Below, piece after piece: positions 24,618 through 33,882 of a stretch of 51,677 nucleotides of DNA. The position numbers were made by a program, and so were the translations under genes. The DNA is taken from the NCBI GenBank assembly GCA_024695815.1, contig JAILHK010000038.1:1-51677 (forward strand), given 5' to 3'. Under the pieces are notes generated by a model that saw only the letters and a list, made by a program, of their open reading frames with translations, did not search any database and was not told the origin of the DNA. Source of the stretch: Prevotella sp. (GTDB lineage Bacteria; Bacteroidota; Bacteroidia; Bacteroidales; Bacteroidaceae). The first letter of the stretch is position 1. The number at the start of each line of letters is the position of its first letter.

Positions 24618-27089
24618 TCAGATGTTTGCTATTGACATAACATTTGCGAAAACGCCTGCTGCCGTAACGCCGGCGCCAGCACCATAGCCCTGGATAAGCA
24701 TGGGATACTCTTTATAGCGCTCGGTGGTGAGCAGCACGATGTTGTTCGACCCCTCAAGTCCGTAGAACGGATGGCGCGGACCTACTGCCTCCAACGATAC
24801 AGACGTCTTGAACACGGGCTGCTTGCCGTTGGTGGTTGTAGGATTGGTTTCCATCTTGGCCACAAATCGCCAGCGCTTCTGCTCCTTGTCCAGTTCTTGA
24901 CGGCGCGCCTCGAAGTCGGCATCGAGCGTAGGCAGGTTCTTCCAGAACTCGTCGAGTGTGCCCTCGAAGAAGCTGTCGGGCATGAATAGGTGCTTTTCAA
25001 CATCCTCTTGCTCTACCTTATAACCAGCTTCGCGTGTCAGGATGACAAGCTTGCGGATCACGTCTTTGCCGCAAAGGTCGATACGTGGGTCGGGTTCTGA
25101 ATAGCCTTTCTCTTTGGCCTGTCGTACAGTCTCGGAGAAGGGGGTGTCTTTAGATATGGTGTTGAAGATAAAGTTTAGTGTGCCACTGAGTACTGCCTCG
25201 ATACGCAGTATCTTGTCGCCAGAGTTAAGCAGGTCGTTGATAGTACCAATGATAGGCAATCCAGCGCCTACGTTGGTCTCAAAGAGGAACTTCACGCCTC
25301 GTTTCAAGGCTGTCTGCTTCAGCTTGGCATAATTGTCGTAGGCCGAAGAAGCCGCAATCTTGTTGGCTGTAACCACCGATATGTTGTGGTCAAGGAAGTC
25401 CTGATAGAGGCTTGCCACCTGTTCAGAGGCCGTACAATCTACGAACACCGAATTAAAGATGTTCATACCGATAACCTCCTGCTTTAGTTTGCTGATGTCG
25501 CTATCCTGCAGCTGTTCGCGGTAGTTGCTCAGGTCAATACCGTCGCGATTGAACACTGCTTTCTTAGACGATGCGATGCCCACCACGTTGAGTTTCAGTT
25601 GGCGCGTCTCCTTCAAAGTGTCGTATTGCGAACGAATCTGCTCGATGAGGTTGCCACCCACGGTACCGATGCCACAGATGAAGAGGTTGAGCACCTTGTA
25701 TTCCGACAGGAAGAACGAGTCGTGCAACACGTTGAGTGACTTGCGCAGATACTGTCCGTCGACCACAAACGAGATGTTGGTCTCGGAAGCTCCCTGGGCA
25801 CAGGCAATGACACTGATACCAGAACGCCCCAACGTGCCAAACAACTTACCAGCAATGCCTGGTGTATGCTTCATATTCTCGCCCACGATAGCGATGGTGG
25901 CAAGGCCACTCTCTGCATGCATGGGGAACATGGCACCTGTCTCAATTTCTTTGGCGAACTCCTGGTTCAGCACTTCTACGGCTTGTGCGGCATCCTCGTC
26001 GCGAACACCAATAGAGGTAGAGTTCTCTGACGAGGCCTGCGATACCATGAAGACGGATATACCATTCTCTGCCAATGTGGAGAAAATGCGACGGTTGACA
26101 CCAATAACGCCCACCATCGAAAGACCCGTCACCGTGATTAGCGTGGTACCACTGATTGACGAGATACCCTTAATAGGCTTCGAGTCGTTTTCAATCTTCT
26201 GCTTGATTAGTGTGCCTGGATGGCTGGGGTTGAAGGTATTCTTGACCTTGATAGGTATGTTCTTGACACATACAGGATAGATTGTAGGCGGGTAAACCAC
26301 CTTGGCGCCGAAGTTACACAGCTCCATAGCCTCGACATACGATAGCTCGTTGATGGTGTAGGCTGTCTTGATGACACGCGGGTCGGCAGTCATGAAGCCA
26401 TCTACGTCGGTCCATATCTCGAGCACTTCGGCATCGAGCGCTGCAGCAATGATGGCTGCCGTATAGTCAGAACCACCACGTCCGAGGTTGGTTGTCTCGT
26501 TGGTGTCACGATCGCGGGCAATAAAGCCAGGCACTACGGCCACGGTGCTGCTGTCGGCAGCGTTGCAAATCGGTGCGAAGGCATCTTTCACCAGGAGATT
26601 GGTCAGCTCGGCATCGAGCACGTGCTTGCCCTGTTTCTTGACCGTACGGATAAAGTCGCGGCTGTTCATGCGGCGACCACCGCGAATCAGGCTAGCTACG
26701 ATATGACTGCTTAGGCGTTCGCCATAGCTCACGATGGTGGCTTCGGTCTTAGGACTGAGGTCGTGAATCAGATAAACACCATAATATATGGATTTCAGCT
26801 CTTCGAAAAGCGAGTTGATGATGTCTGTCAGTTGCTGATGCTTTTCCTGTTCTTTGAAAAGCGTGTCAATCATGTCCAGGTGGCGCATGCGCATGCTGTT
26901 GAACTCGGTCTTCCACATCTCATCGCCAGCCAAAGCTATTTTCGAGGTGGCAATAAGGCGGTCTGTGATGCCGCCGAGGGCGCTGACTACTACAATAACG
27001 GGTGTCTTCTCGGCCTCGACGATACGTTTTAAACTGAGGATGCTATCTACGGAACCTACGCTGGTGCCGCCAAACTTCAGTACTTTCAT
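24618..27089 (-). CDS. thrA: Bifunctional aspartokinase / homoserine dehydrogenase
   Basis: Catalyses the first and third steps of threonine synthesis. From the ATG at 27089 it has 823 residues, like E. coli ThrA (820). MKVLKFGGTSVGSVDSI is the kinase nucleotide site, GRGGSDYTAAIIAAAL follows, then two ACT domains (about 320-460). The dehydrogenase begins at LFICGIGTVGGNLIEQI (NADPH site) and includes FETNVGAGLPIIGTI and AKEKGYSEPDPRIDLCGKD. A frame running to 27284 passes through the promoter and is rejected. It is first of the operon and divergent from the FAD oxidoreductase. Confidence 0.97.
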   Translation of the reverse strand: MKVLKFGGTSVGSVDSILSLKRIVEAEKTPVIVVVSALGGITDRLIATSKIALAGDEMWKTEFNSMRMRHLDMIDTLFKEQEKHQQLTDIINSLFEELKSIYYGVYLIHDLSPKTEATIVSYGERLSSHIVASLIRGGRRMNSRDFIRTVKKQGKHVLDAELTNLLVKDAFAPICNAADSSTVAVVPGFIARDRDTNETTNLGRGGSDYTAAIIAAALDAEVLEIWTDVDGFMTADPRVIKTAYTINELSYVEAMELCNFGAKVVYPPTIYPVCVKNIPIKVKNTFNPSHPGTLIKQKIENDSKPIKGISSISGTTLITVTGLSMVGVIGVNRRIFSTLAENGISVFMVSQASSENSTSIGVRDEDAAQAVEVLNQEFAKEIETGAMFPMHAESGLATIAIVGENMKHTPGIAGKLFGTLGRSGISVIACAQGASETNISFVVDGQYLRKSLNVLHDSFFLSEYKVLNLFICGIGTVGGNLIEQIRSQYDTLKETRQLKLNVVGIASSKKAVFNRDGIDLSNYREQLQDSDISKLKQEVIGMNIFNSVFVDCTASEQVASLYQDFLDHNISVVTANKIAASSAYDNYAKLKQTALKRGVKFLFETNVGAGLPIIGTINDLLNSGDKILRIEAVLSGTLNFIFNTISKDTPFSETVRQAKEKGYSEPDPRIDLCGKDVIRKLVILTREAGYKVEQEDVEKHLFMPDSFFEGTLDEFWKNLPTLDADFEARRQELDKEQKRWRFVAKMETNPTTTNGKQPVFKTSVSLEAVGPRHPFYGLEGSNNIVLLTTERYKEYPMLIQGYGAGAGVTAAGVFANVMSIANI

Positions 27090-27115
27090 TGATTTAGTTT
27101 TTATATTACAAGGTG

Positions 27116-27123
27116 CAAAGGTA
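27116..27123 (-). promoter_or_regulatory. -7 box of the threonine operon promoter
   Basis: TACCTTTG on the minus strand, 26 nt before the thrA start. The -33 box is not obvious. No attenuator or leader peptide is visible between it and thrA. Confidence 0.6.
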
Positions 27124-27167
27124 AGTAAAAAATGTGAAATACCGACGATGATAGAATATTTTTTTTG

Positions 27168-27175
27168 TACCTTTG
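27168..27175 (+). promoter_or_regulatory. -7 box of the FAD oxidoreductase promoter
   Basis: TACCTTTG, 8 nt before the ATG at 27184. It stands back to back with the thrA box, 44 bp apart, the same geometry as at rlmN (5883/5934). Confidence 0.6.
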
Positions 27176-27183
27176 CACATGAA

Positions 27184-28743
27184 ATGATAAACGAATACCA
27201 ATTACGCGTGTTGCCGCAAGTGGCAGCCGACGGGGCTACGCTCCGTAAATATATAGCTGAAGAACAGGGACTGGCCATCAGCACTGTGAAGGCTGTGCGT
27301 GTGTTGAAACGTTCGATAGACGCTCGTCAACGTACCATCTTCGTGAACTTGAAGGTGCGTGTGTACGTGAATGAGCTGCCTACTGACGATGAATACGAGC
27401 ATGTGGACTACCATGATGTGAGTGGACGTCCGCAGGTGATTGTGGTGGGCGCTGGTCCTGGCGGACTCTTTGCTGCCCTCCGACTCGTTGAACTGGGCTA
27501 TCGCCCTGTGGTGCTGGAGCGAGGAAAAAATGTGCATGAGCGCAAGAAGGACCTGGCAAACATCTCACGCACCCAACAGGTGGACGGGGAGAGTAACTAT
27601 TGTTTTGGTGAAGGCGGTGCTGGGGCTTATTCAGATGGTAAGCTCTATACACGTTCGAAGAAGCGTGGCAATACAGAGAAGATTCTGCGCGTGTTCTGTC
27701 AGCATGGTGCTTCGACCAATATCCTGGCCGATGCTCATCCGCACATTGGTACGGACCGACTGCCTCAGGTCATCGAGGCGATGCGCAACACAATCATCCG
27801 TTGTGGTGGTGAGGTGCATTTCCAAACCAAGATGACGGCGCTGCTGCTGGAAAACCAGAAAGTGACGGGCTGTATAGCCGATGAGAAGGAATACCGGGGA
27901 CCGGTCATCCTGGCCACCGGTCATTCGGCACGTGACGTCTATCGCTATCTGGCAGAGGCCAACGTACAGATTGAAGCTAAGGGTATTGCTGTGGGTGTAC
28001 GACTGGAACATCCGTCGCAGCTGATAGACCAGATTCAGTATCACCGCAAAGAGGGCAGGGGACAATGGTTGCCTGCTGCAGAATACTCGTTTGTGACACA
28101 GGTGGAGGGACGTGGCGTCTATTCGTTCTGCATGTGTCCTGGTGGTTTCGTGATTCCTGCTGCCACGGGTCCTGAACAGATCGTGGTCAACGGTATGAGT
28201 CCTGCCAATCGTGGCACGCAATGGAGCAACTCGGGTATGGTAGTGGAGGTTCGCCCTGAAGACATAACCAGTGAGAAGGCGTCTCCGCTTGCCATGATGC
28301 ATTTCCAAGAACAATTGGAGAGGATGTGCTGGCAACAGGGAAATATGAGACAGACGGCACCTGCACAACGTATGGCCGACTTTGTTAATGGCCGACTGAG
28401 CAGTGATCTACCTAAGAGCTCGTATGCACCAGGACTGATAGCTTCGCCGCTGCATTTCTGGTTGCCTAAGTCTATCTCAGCCCGTCTGCAACAGGGCTTC
28501 AAGACATTCGGACGTCAGGCTCATGGTTTCCTGACTAACGAGGCGGTGATGATTGCCGTGGAGACACGAACATCGTCGCCTGTACGTATTGTTCGCGATG
28601 CCGAGACATTGCAACATGTTCAGGTAGAGGGTCTTTTCCCCTGTGGCGAAGGAGCCGGCTATGCTGGGGGCATCGTGTCGGCAGGTGTCGATGGCGAACG
28701 ATGCGCAGAGATGTGTGCCCTCTATATGGAAAAAATTGTGTAA
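27184..28743 (+). CDS. FAD-dependent oxidoreductase (COG2509 type)
   Basis: 519 residues. The first 85 or so form a small RNA-binding-like fold domain (LRVLPQVAADGATLRKYIAE), as in the YtfP/COG2509 uncharacterised dehydrogenases. The FAD Rossmann motif is VVGAGPGGLFAALRL, followed by GEGGAGAYSDGKLYTR and the C-terminal FPCGEGAGYAGGIVSAGVDG that contacts FAD. The reaction is not known for this family. The start at 27184 leaves only 8 nt after the -7 box; an ATG at 27179 is closed by a stop two codons later. Frames extending to 26854 lie over thrA and are not real. Confidence 0.92.
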   Translation: MINEYQLRVLPQVAADGATLRKYIAEEQGLAISTVKAVRVLKRSIDARQRTIFVNLKVRVYVNELPTDDEYEHVDYHDVSGRPQVIVVGAGPGGLFAALRLVELGYRPVVLERGKNVHERKKDLANISRTQQVDGESNYCFGEGGAGAYSDGKLYTRSKKRGNTEKILRVFCQHGASTNILADAHPHIGTDRLPQVIEAMRNTIIRCGGEVHFQTKMTALLLENQKVTGCIADEKEYRGPVILATGHSARDVYRYLAEANVQIEAKGIAVGVRLEHPSQLIDQIQYHRKEGRGQWLPAAEYSFVTQVEGRGVYSFCMCPGGFVIPAATGPEQIVVNGMSPANRGTQWSNSGMVVEVRPEDITSEKASPLAMMHFQEQLERMCWQQGNMRQTAPAQRMADFVNGRLSSDLPKSSYAPGLIASPLHFWLPKSISARLQQGFKTFGRQAHGFLTNEAVMIAVETRTSSPVRIVRDAETLQHVQVEGLFPCGEGAGYAGGIVSAGVDGERCAEMCALYMEKIV

Positions 28744-28748
28744 AGAAG

Positions 28749-28780
28749 CTTGGTGATTTCATTTTTATTCCGTATCTTTG
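28749..28780 (+). promoter_or_regulatory. Promoter of the cytidylate-kinase-like gene
   Basis: CTTG (28749-28752), 20 bp, TATCTTTG (28773-28780), 38 nt before the ATG at 28819. Confidence 0.65.
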
Positions 28781-28818
28781 CTCACAGATAGTAATTAACC
28801 CTGTAAATCTATACGTTT

Positions 28819-29451
28819 ATGAACAAGGAGGAAAAATTTGTTATCACCATCAGTCGCCAGTTTGGTACAGGTGGACACGAGATTGGAGCAGAGTTGGCAC
28901 GCCGTCTTGACGTGAAGTTACTGGATAAACAGATATTGAACGAGGTGGCTCGCAGATTTTGCGCAGTAGAAAATGCCGTTGAGAATATCGAGGCTCGAAA
29001 CCCATTGTGGCGTGATGACTTCACGCAGTTCTATCGTTCGTATATGGCGGGGGCGGAATATAGTGGGCAAGAGCACGATCAGACCTCGCGCCAGCTGTTT
29101 GAAGCGCAGGCAGAAGTGATAAGGAAGATTGCAGCACAGGAGTCGTGCGTCATCGTAGGACGATGTGGCTTCCATATCTTCCGTAATCATCCCAACGCCC
29201 TGAAGATATTCATTCATGCCGATGATGACTGCAGGAAGCAGCGCATAGGCAGGAAGTATGATATCTCTGAGAGCGATGCTGCTGCCATGATAGTGGACAA
29301 TGACTATAGTCGTGAGCTTTACACGAAGACCTATACAGGCAGCGACTGGCAGGATGCACGCAATTATGACATTGCTCTCAATGTGAGGAGGTTTGGCGTT
29401 AATGGCGCCGTGGACTTCCTGATGACATGCCTCAGTCCCCTAAGTTCTTGA
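28819..29451 (+). CDS. Cytidylate kinase-like family protein
   Basis: 210 residues of the P-loop kinase group related to Cmk. ISRQFGTGGHEIGAELARRL is the nucleotide site; its GTGGHEIG lacks the usual GKS/T Lys, which is normal for this subfamily. CVIVGRCGFHIF is the Walker-B-like strand, and DDCRKQRIG and DNDYSRELYTKTYTGSDW complete the pattern. The substrate is not established. The last codons run into the G-rich repeat zone at 29440-29575. Confidence 0.88.
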   Translation: MNKEEKFVITISRQFGTGGHEIGAELARRLDVKLLDKQILNEVARRFCAVENAVENIEARNPLWRDDFTQFYRSYMAGAEYSGQEHDQTSRQLFEAQAEVIRKIAAQESCVIVGRCGFHIFRNHPNALKIFIHADDDCRKQRIGRKYDISESDAAAMIVDNDYSRELYTKTYTGSDWQDARNYDIALNVRRFGVNGAVDFLMTCLSPLSS

Positions 29452-29482
29452 ACGAGCCAAGCGGCAAAGCCGAGCGAGGGGG

Positions 29483-29575
29483 ATGGGGGGCTGAACGGAA
29501 TTAATAATGAATAAAAGTAATGACTTGGGTTGGGTGGTCGTTCAGACCCCCAACCCCCTAACTTAGGGGGTATAT
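29483..29575. repeat. Palindromic G/C-rich repeat zone before the TerB/DnaJ gene
   Basis: A long inverted repeat joins GGGGGGCTGAACG (29485-29497) with CGTTCAG-A-CCCCC (29539-29551). A second hairpin, CCCCCTAA/TTAGGGGG, follows and reaches to the ATG at 29574. The zone also holds gccaagcggcaaagccgagcgag at its left, related to the repeats at 18140 and 49740. Confidence 0.65.
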
Positions 29576-30344
29576 GGCATTTGGTAAATGGATTGGAGGG
29601 TGGCTAGGATGGGCTGCCTATGGTCCCCTGGGGGCTATTATAGGATTTGCAATCGGTGCGTATTTCGATAAAGCAACGGATAATTGGGAAGGAGGTACGT
29701 CCTCCTTCCGTCTTGATGATCAGCAGTCGCGCGAGGGCGAACGTAACAGCTTCTTCGTGTCAATGCTTGTGTTGGCGGCTTATATCGTCAGCGCCGACGG
29801 TAGGATTATGCACTCGGAGATGGAACTGGTGCGTGGCATGCTGAGACAGAACTTTGGACCTCAGGCAGCAGTGCAGGGCGACGAGCTGATGCGTCGGCTC
29901 TTTGACGAGCAGAAGCGTCTGGGCAATGGGGTTTATAAGCAGAATATTCGTCAGGCATGTATGCAGGTTGCATCGAATATGGATTACTCAGGACGTTTGC
30001 AGCTGCTGAACTTCTTGGTGATGATAGCACAGGCCGACGGACGTGTGGATTCTGTCGAGGTGGCTGCACTGAAGGAGGTGGCCCAGTGGATGCAAATGTC
30101 TGCTCAGGAGGTGGATTCGATGTTACATCTGGAGGGCGATTCGCTGGAGGATGCCTACAAGGTGTTGGGCGTCAGTCCGAACGTCAGCGATGCTGAGCTG
30201 AAAAAGGCTTATCGTAAGTTGGCCTTGGAACATCACCCTGACCGAGTGGCGGCACTGGGCGATGATGTGCGTCGTGCAGCAGAGAAAAAGTTCCAAGAGA
30301 TAAATGCTGCAAAGGATCGTATCTGGAAGGCTAGGGGACTTTGA
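29574..30344 (+). CDS. TerB/DnaJ domain protein (DjlA-like)
   Basis: 256 residues. An N-terminal glycine-rich membrane-like segment ([20 protein letters not shown]) precedes a TerB-type helical domain (about 55-175, [20 protein letters not shown] and [14 protein letters not shown]). A C-terminal J domain carries the HPD signature in [10 protein letters not shown]. This is the DjlA layout: an inner-membrane anchored co-chaperone that stimulates DnaK. The J-domain ends the protein. A 7-bp repeat runs from its stop codon to the next start. Confidence 0.92.
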   Translation: MAFGKWIGGWLGWAAYGPLGAIIGFAIGAYFDKATDNWEGGTSSFRLDDQQSREGERNSFFVSMLVLAAYIVSADGRIMHSEMELVRGMLRQNFGPQAAVQGDELMRRLFDEQKRLGNGVYKQNIRQACMQVASNMDYSGRLQLLNFLVMIAQADGRVDSVEVAALKEVAQWMQMSAQEVDSMLHLEGDSLEDAYKVLGVSPNVSDAELKKAYRKLALEHHPDRVAALGDDVRRAAEKKFQEINAAKDRIWKARGL

Positions 30345-30376
30345 GAACTGAGAACTGAGAATTGAGAACTGAGAGG
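30342..30376 (+). repeat. Heptamer tandem repeat (TGAGAAC)5 between two genes
   Basis: Five 7-bp units run from the TGA stop of the TerB/DnaJ gene (30342-30344) to the GTG start at 30376. The same kind of heptamer lies between korB and korC and near 50664. Confidence 0.85.
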
Positions 30377-31476
30377 TGAAACAGCCTGCTATTATTGTTC
30401 CTGAAGGGTGTACGGAAGTGCTGCTGCATGCTTGTTGTGCACCTTGTTCGTCGGCCATCGTTGAGTGGCTGATGAATAATGGCGTGCGCCCCACCATTTT
30501 CTATTATAATCCTAATATTTGGCCGCGCGAGGAATACGAAATTCGAAAACAGGAGAGTAAGCGACATGCAGAGGGCTTGGGATTGAAGTGGATTGATGGC
30601 GACTATGATCATGCGGCGTGGCGTTGTGGCGTGCAGGGCTTGGAGAATGAGCCGGAACGCGGTGGGCGCTGCGAACAATGTTTCACGTTGCGATTGACCA
30701 GAACGGCTGAAAAGGCACGCGAATTGGGATTTCGTTTTTTCGCCACGACATTGGCTTCTAGCAGGTGGAAGAGTCTGGAGCAGATAGAACGTGCAGGTCG
30801 TAAGGCGATGGCATTGGTTCCTGGCACCGAGTTCTGGGCGCAGAATTGGCGCAAGGGTGGTTTGCAGGAACGCCGTAACCAATTGCTCAGAGAAAATCAG
30901 TTCTATAACCAGCAATACTGTGGTTGTGAGTTCTCAGCTCGAAACGGCGCCAACACGAAGCCACTCCTGCGTGCTCAAATGCGTGAAGCCAAACGCCAGC
31001 ATCAGTCACAGTTGGATAGAATGTCGGTCGAGGTGGTAGAACGTATTCTGCCTCTTGTGGCGAACAGTTCTCTGATTCTGGCTTACTGGCCTTTGCCTGA
31101 CGAAGTGGATATCCGGCCATTGGTAAACCTATTGTTTTCCGATGGAAAAGTGGTTGTTTTGCCTAGGGTAACAGGCGATATCACAATGGAATTGCGCCGC
31201 TATAGCTCCTCTGATGATTTGAAGGAAGGTGCCTATCATATCATGGAACCAGTGGGCGAATTGTTTACTGACTACGATAGGATAGATACTGTCCTTGTGC
31301 CTGGTATGGCTTTCGATGCTGCCGGCCATCGACTTGGACGCGGCAAAGGCTATTATGATCGGTTCTTGCCACAATTGTCTCATGCCAGAAAGATTGGCGT
31401 CTGTTTTCCGTTTCAGCGCGTGGCTGAAGTGCCGACAGACGAACACGATGCAATGGTGGATGAGGTGGTGGGATAA
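30376..31476 (+). CDS. QueH - 5-formyltetrahydrofolate cyclo-ligase fusion
   Basis: 366 residues starting at GTG. Residues 1-205 are QueH (epoxyqueuosine reductase, last step of queuosine in tRNA): adjacent cysteines in LLHACCAPCSSA, then GGRCEQCFTLRL and QYCGCEFS, which hold the Fe-S cluster and active disulfide. Residues about 210-366 are 5-formyl-THF cyclo-ligase (ligand block GMAFDAAGHRLGRGKGYYDRF), which returns 5-formyl-THF to 5,10-methenyl-THF. Both parts are complete. As I recall, fusions like this occur in Bacteroidetes but are uncommon elsewhere. The nearby folD also handles 5,10-methenyl-THF. Confidence 0.93.
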   Translation: MKQPAIIVPEGCTEVLLHACCAPCSSAIVEWLMNNGVRPTIFYYNPNIWPREEYEIRKQESKRHAEGLGLKWIDGDYDHAAWRCGVQGLENEPERGGRCEQCFTLRLTRTAEKARELGFRFFATTLASSRWKSLEQIERAGRKAMALVPGTEFWAQNWRKGGLQERRNQLLRENQFYNQQYCGCEFSARNGANTKPLLRAQMREAKRQHQSQLDRMSVEVVERILPLVANSSLILAYWPLPDEVDIRPLVNLLFSDGKVVVLPRVTGDITMELRRYSSSDDLKEGAYHIMEPVGELFTDYDRIDTVLVPGMAFDAAGHRLGRGKGYYDRFLPQLSHARKIGVCFPFQRVAEVPTDEHDAMVDEVVG

Positions 31477-31512
31477 AAAACGAGACGCATAATTTGTAAG
31501 TCTCGTTTTTTT
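31475..31512 (+). terminator. Terminator after the QueH/5-FCL gene, overlapping the ffh promoter
   Basis: A 12-bp perfect stem (31475-31486 with 31500-31511) with 13-nt loop and a T-run in the right arm. The loop contains TTTG (31493-31496), which is the -33 box of the next promoter. Confidence 0.85.
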
Positions 31513-31524
31513 ATAGTACCTTTG
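31493..31524 (+). promoter_or_regulatory. Promoter of ffh
   Basis: TTTG (31493-31496), exactly 20 bp, TACCTTTG (31517-31524). The spacer is the right arm and T-run of the preceding terminator. Confidence 0.8.
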
Positions 31525-31550
31525 CACCACAATAATTGCAATTATAACAT

Positions 31551-32906
31551 ATGTTCGAAAATTTAAGCGAGCGACTGGAACGGTCGTTCAAAATACTGAA
31601 AGGTGAAGGGAAAATCACCGAGATTAATGTTGCCGAGACTTTGAAGGATGTACGTCGTGCGCTGTTGGATGCCGACGTAAACTATAAGGTGGCTAAGCAG
31701 TTCACCGACACGGTGAAGCAGAAAGCAATGGGTATGAATGTACTCACGGCTATCAAGCCTAGTCAGCTGATGGTGAAAATCGTGCACGATGAACTGACAG
31801 AACTGATGGGCGGAAAGGCCGTGGAGCTGAACCTCGAGGGACGTCCTGCCATCATCTTGATGTCTGGTCTTCAGGGTTCTGGTAAGACCACCTTTACAGG
31901 TAAACTGGCTAAGATGCTGAAGGAGCGTCAGCACAAGAAGCCCTTGTTGGTGGCTTGCGACGTATATCGTCCTGCTGCTATCGATCAGTTGAAAGTTGTG
32001 GCAGAGACCGTTGGTGTGGATGTCTATACGGAGGAAGGCAACAAGAATGTTGTTGAGATAGCGCAGAACGCTATCCGCAAGGCTAAGCAGGAAAGCTATA
32101 ATGTGGTCATCGTCGATACAGCAGGTCGTCTGGCTGTTGACGAGGAGATGATGACTGAGATATCAAATCTGAAGCAAGCTGTCAACCCCGATGAGACGCT
32201 CTTCGTTGTTGACTCGATGACTGGTCAGGATGCTGTAAATACGGCGAAGGAGTTCAACGATCGTCTTGACTTCGATGGTGTCGTGCTGACAAAGTTGGAT
32301 GGTGATACACGTGGAGGTGCTGCATTGAGTATCCGCACTGTGGTTAATAAGCCTATCAAGTTTGTGGGTACGGGCGAGAAGATGGAGGCTATCGACGTGT
32401 TCCACCCTGCACGAATGGCCGATCGTATCTTGGGTATGGGCGACGTCGTGTCGCTGGTTGAGCGCGCACAACAGCAGTTCAACGAGGAGGAAGCCAAGCG
32501 TCTGGAGAAGAAGATCAGAAAGAATAAGTTCGACTTCGACGACTTCATGGGACAGATTCAGCAGATCAAGAAGATGGGTAACATCAAGGAGTTGGCTGGA
32601 ATGATTCCTGGCATTGGCAAGGCTATCAAGGATGTGGACATCGACGATAATGCATTCAAGAGCATTGAAGCCATCATTCAGTCGATGACGCCGAAAGAGC
32701 GTCAGAACCCTGATATCATCAACCAGAGTCGTAAACTGCGCATTGCAAAGGGCTCGGGCACGAAGATTGAGGATGTGAACCGACTGATGAAACAATTCGA
32801 CCAAACTCGCAAGATGATGAAGATGGTGACGGGTATGGATCGCTCGAGAATGGCGCAGATGGCTGCGGCAATGAAAAATATGAAAGGCGGTATGCCTAAA
32901 TTTTGA
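31551..32906 (+). CDS. ffh: Signal recognition particle protein Ffh
   Basis: GTPase that binds signal sequences and 4.5S RNA and hands ribosomes to FtsY. The 451 residues have the standard NG-M layout: N domain 1-90, G domain with GLQGSGKTTFTGKLA, DVYRPAAIDQL, VDTAGRL and TKLDGDTRGGA, and a methionine-rich M domain (about 300-451, MKNMKGGMPKF at the end). It has its own promoter fused to the upstream terminator. Confidence 0.98.
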   Translation: MFENLSERLERSFKILKGEGKITEINVAETLKDVRRALLDADVNYKVAKQFTDTVKQKAMGMNVLTAIKPSQLMVKIVHDELTELMGGKAVELNLEGRPAIILMSGLQGSGKTTFTGKLAKMLKERQHKKPLLVACDVYRPAAIDQLKVVAETVGVDVYTEEGNKNVVEIAQNAIRKAKQESYNVVIVDTAGRLAVDEEMMTEISNLKQAVNPDETLFVVDSMTGQDAVNTAKEFNDRLDFDGVVLTKLDGDTRGGAALSIRTVVNKPIKFVGTGEKMEAIDVFHPARMADRILGMGDVVSLVERAQQQFNEEEAKRLEKKIRKNKFDFDDFMGQIQQIKKMGNIKELAGMIPGIGKAIKDVDIDDNAFKSIEAIIQSMTPKERQNPDIINQSRKLRIAKGSGTKIEDVNRLMKQFDQTRKMMKMVTGMDRSRMAQMAAAMKNMKGGMPKF

Positions 32907-32918
32907 TAAACCAACAGT

Positions 32919-32946
32919 CTTATAGGCCCCACCGTGGGCCTATAAG
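32919..32946 (+). promoter_or_regulatory. 11-bp perfect hairpin between ffh and folD
   Basis: CTTATAGGCCC (32919-32929) pairs with GGGCCTATAAG (32936-32946) around a 6-nt loop. It is followed by AGTTTATAG, not a T-run, so it may be a weak terminator, an RNA-processing site or an mRNA stabiliser. Confidence 0.6.
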
Positions 32947-32966
32947 AGTTTATAGACCAATATAAT

Positions 32967-33845
32967 ATGCAACTAATAGACGGAAAAGCAACAGCAGCTG
33001 CCATTAAGGCAGAAATCGCAGAAGAGGTGAAGAACATTGTGGCCAATGGTGGCAAACAGCCCCATCTGGCAGCAGTGTTGGTGGGTCACGACGGTGGTTC
33101 AGAGACCTATGTTAAGAATAAGGTACTCGCGTGTGAGGCCTGTGGTTTCAAATCTACTCTTATACGCTACGAGGATGATATCACAGAAGAGGAGCTCTTG
33201 GCTTGTGTTGATAAGCTGAACAAGGACGATGATGTTGATGGATTTATCGTACAGCTGCCCTTGCCAAAGCATATCGATGAACAAAAGATCATCGAGGCCA
33301 TTGATTATCGTAAGGATGTGGACGGTTTTCATCCCATCAACGTAGGACGAATGGCTATTGGTCTGCCTTGTTTCATCTCGGCCACGCCATTGGGTATCAT
33401 TACGCTGCTGAAGCGTTATGGCATTGAAACATCGGGCAAGAAGTGCGTCATACTTGGCAGAAGTAATATTGTGGGCAAGCCAATGGCTCAACTCATGATG
33501 CAGAAACAGTATGGCGACTCTACGGTGACGGTATGCCACTCACGTTCTAAGACGCTGAAGGAAGAGTGCCGTGCTGCCGATATTATTATTGCTGCCATTG
33601 GTAGTCCTGAGTTCGTGACTGCCGACATGGTGAAAGAGGGGGCCGTCATCGTGGATGTTGGTACGACTCGTGTGCCTGATGCAACGCGTAAGAGTGGCTT
33701 CCGACTGACTGGCGATGTGAAGTTCGACGAGGTGGCTCCAAAGTGCTCTTACATCACACCAGTTCCCGGTGGTGTAGGTCCTATGACAATCTGCTCGCTG
33801 ATGAAGAATACTTTGGCTGCTGGTAAGAAAGAGTATTATCGCTAA
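32967..33845 (+). CDS. folD: Methylenetetrahydrofolate dehydrogenase / cyclohydrolase FolD
   Basis: NADP-dependent interconversion of 5,10-methylene-, methenyl- and 10-formyl-THF. 292 residues with [17 protein letters not shown] (catalytic Lys in YVKNK), [36 protein letters not shown] (NADP site) and the C-terminal [15 protein letters not shown]. It sits 60 bp after ffh and shortly after the 5-FCL fusion, so two folate one-carbon enzymes are close together. Confidence 0.97.
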   Translation: MQLIDGKATAAAIKAEIAEEVKNIVANGGKQPHLAAVLVGHDGGSETYVKNKVLACEACGFKSTLIRYEDDITEEELLACVDKLNKDDDVDGFIVQLPLPKHIDEQKIIEAIDYRKDVDGFHPINVGRMAIGLPCFISATPLGIITLLKRYGIETSGKKCVILGRSNIVGKPMAQLMMQKQYGDSTVTVCHSRSKTLKEECRAADIIIAAIGSPEFVTADMVKEGAVIVDVGTTRVPDATRKSGFRLTGDVKFDEVAPKCSYITPVPGGVGPMTICSLMKNTLAAGKKEYYR

Positions 33846-33882
33846 TTGAACGCAGAAAGTTTGAATTTTGAAAGATAAGAAT

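Noticed and set aside
27089..27183. Threonine attenuator or riboswitch upstream of thrA
   Set aside because: Only about 25 nt lie between the -7 box and the start; no leader peptide or folded RNA fits.
24618..27284. Longer thrA start at 27284
   Set aside because: The extension crosses the promoter and the start of the divergent gene; MKVLKFGGTSVG is the true family start.
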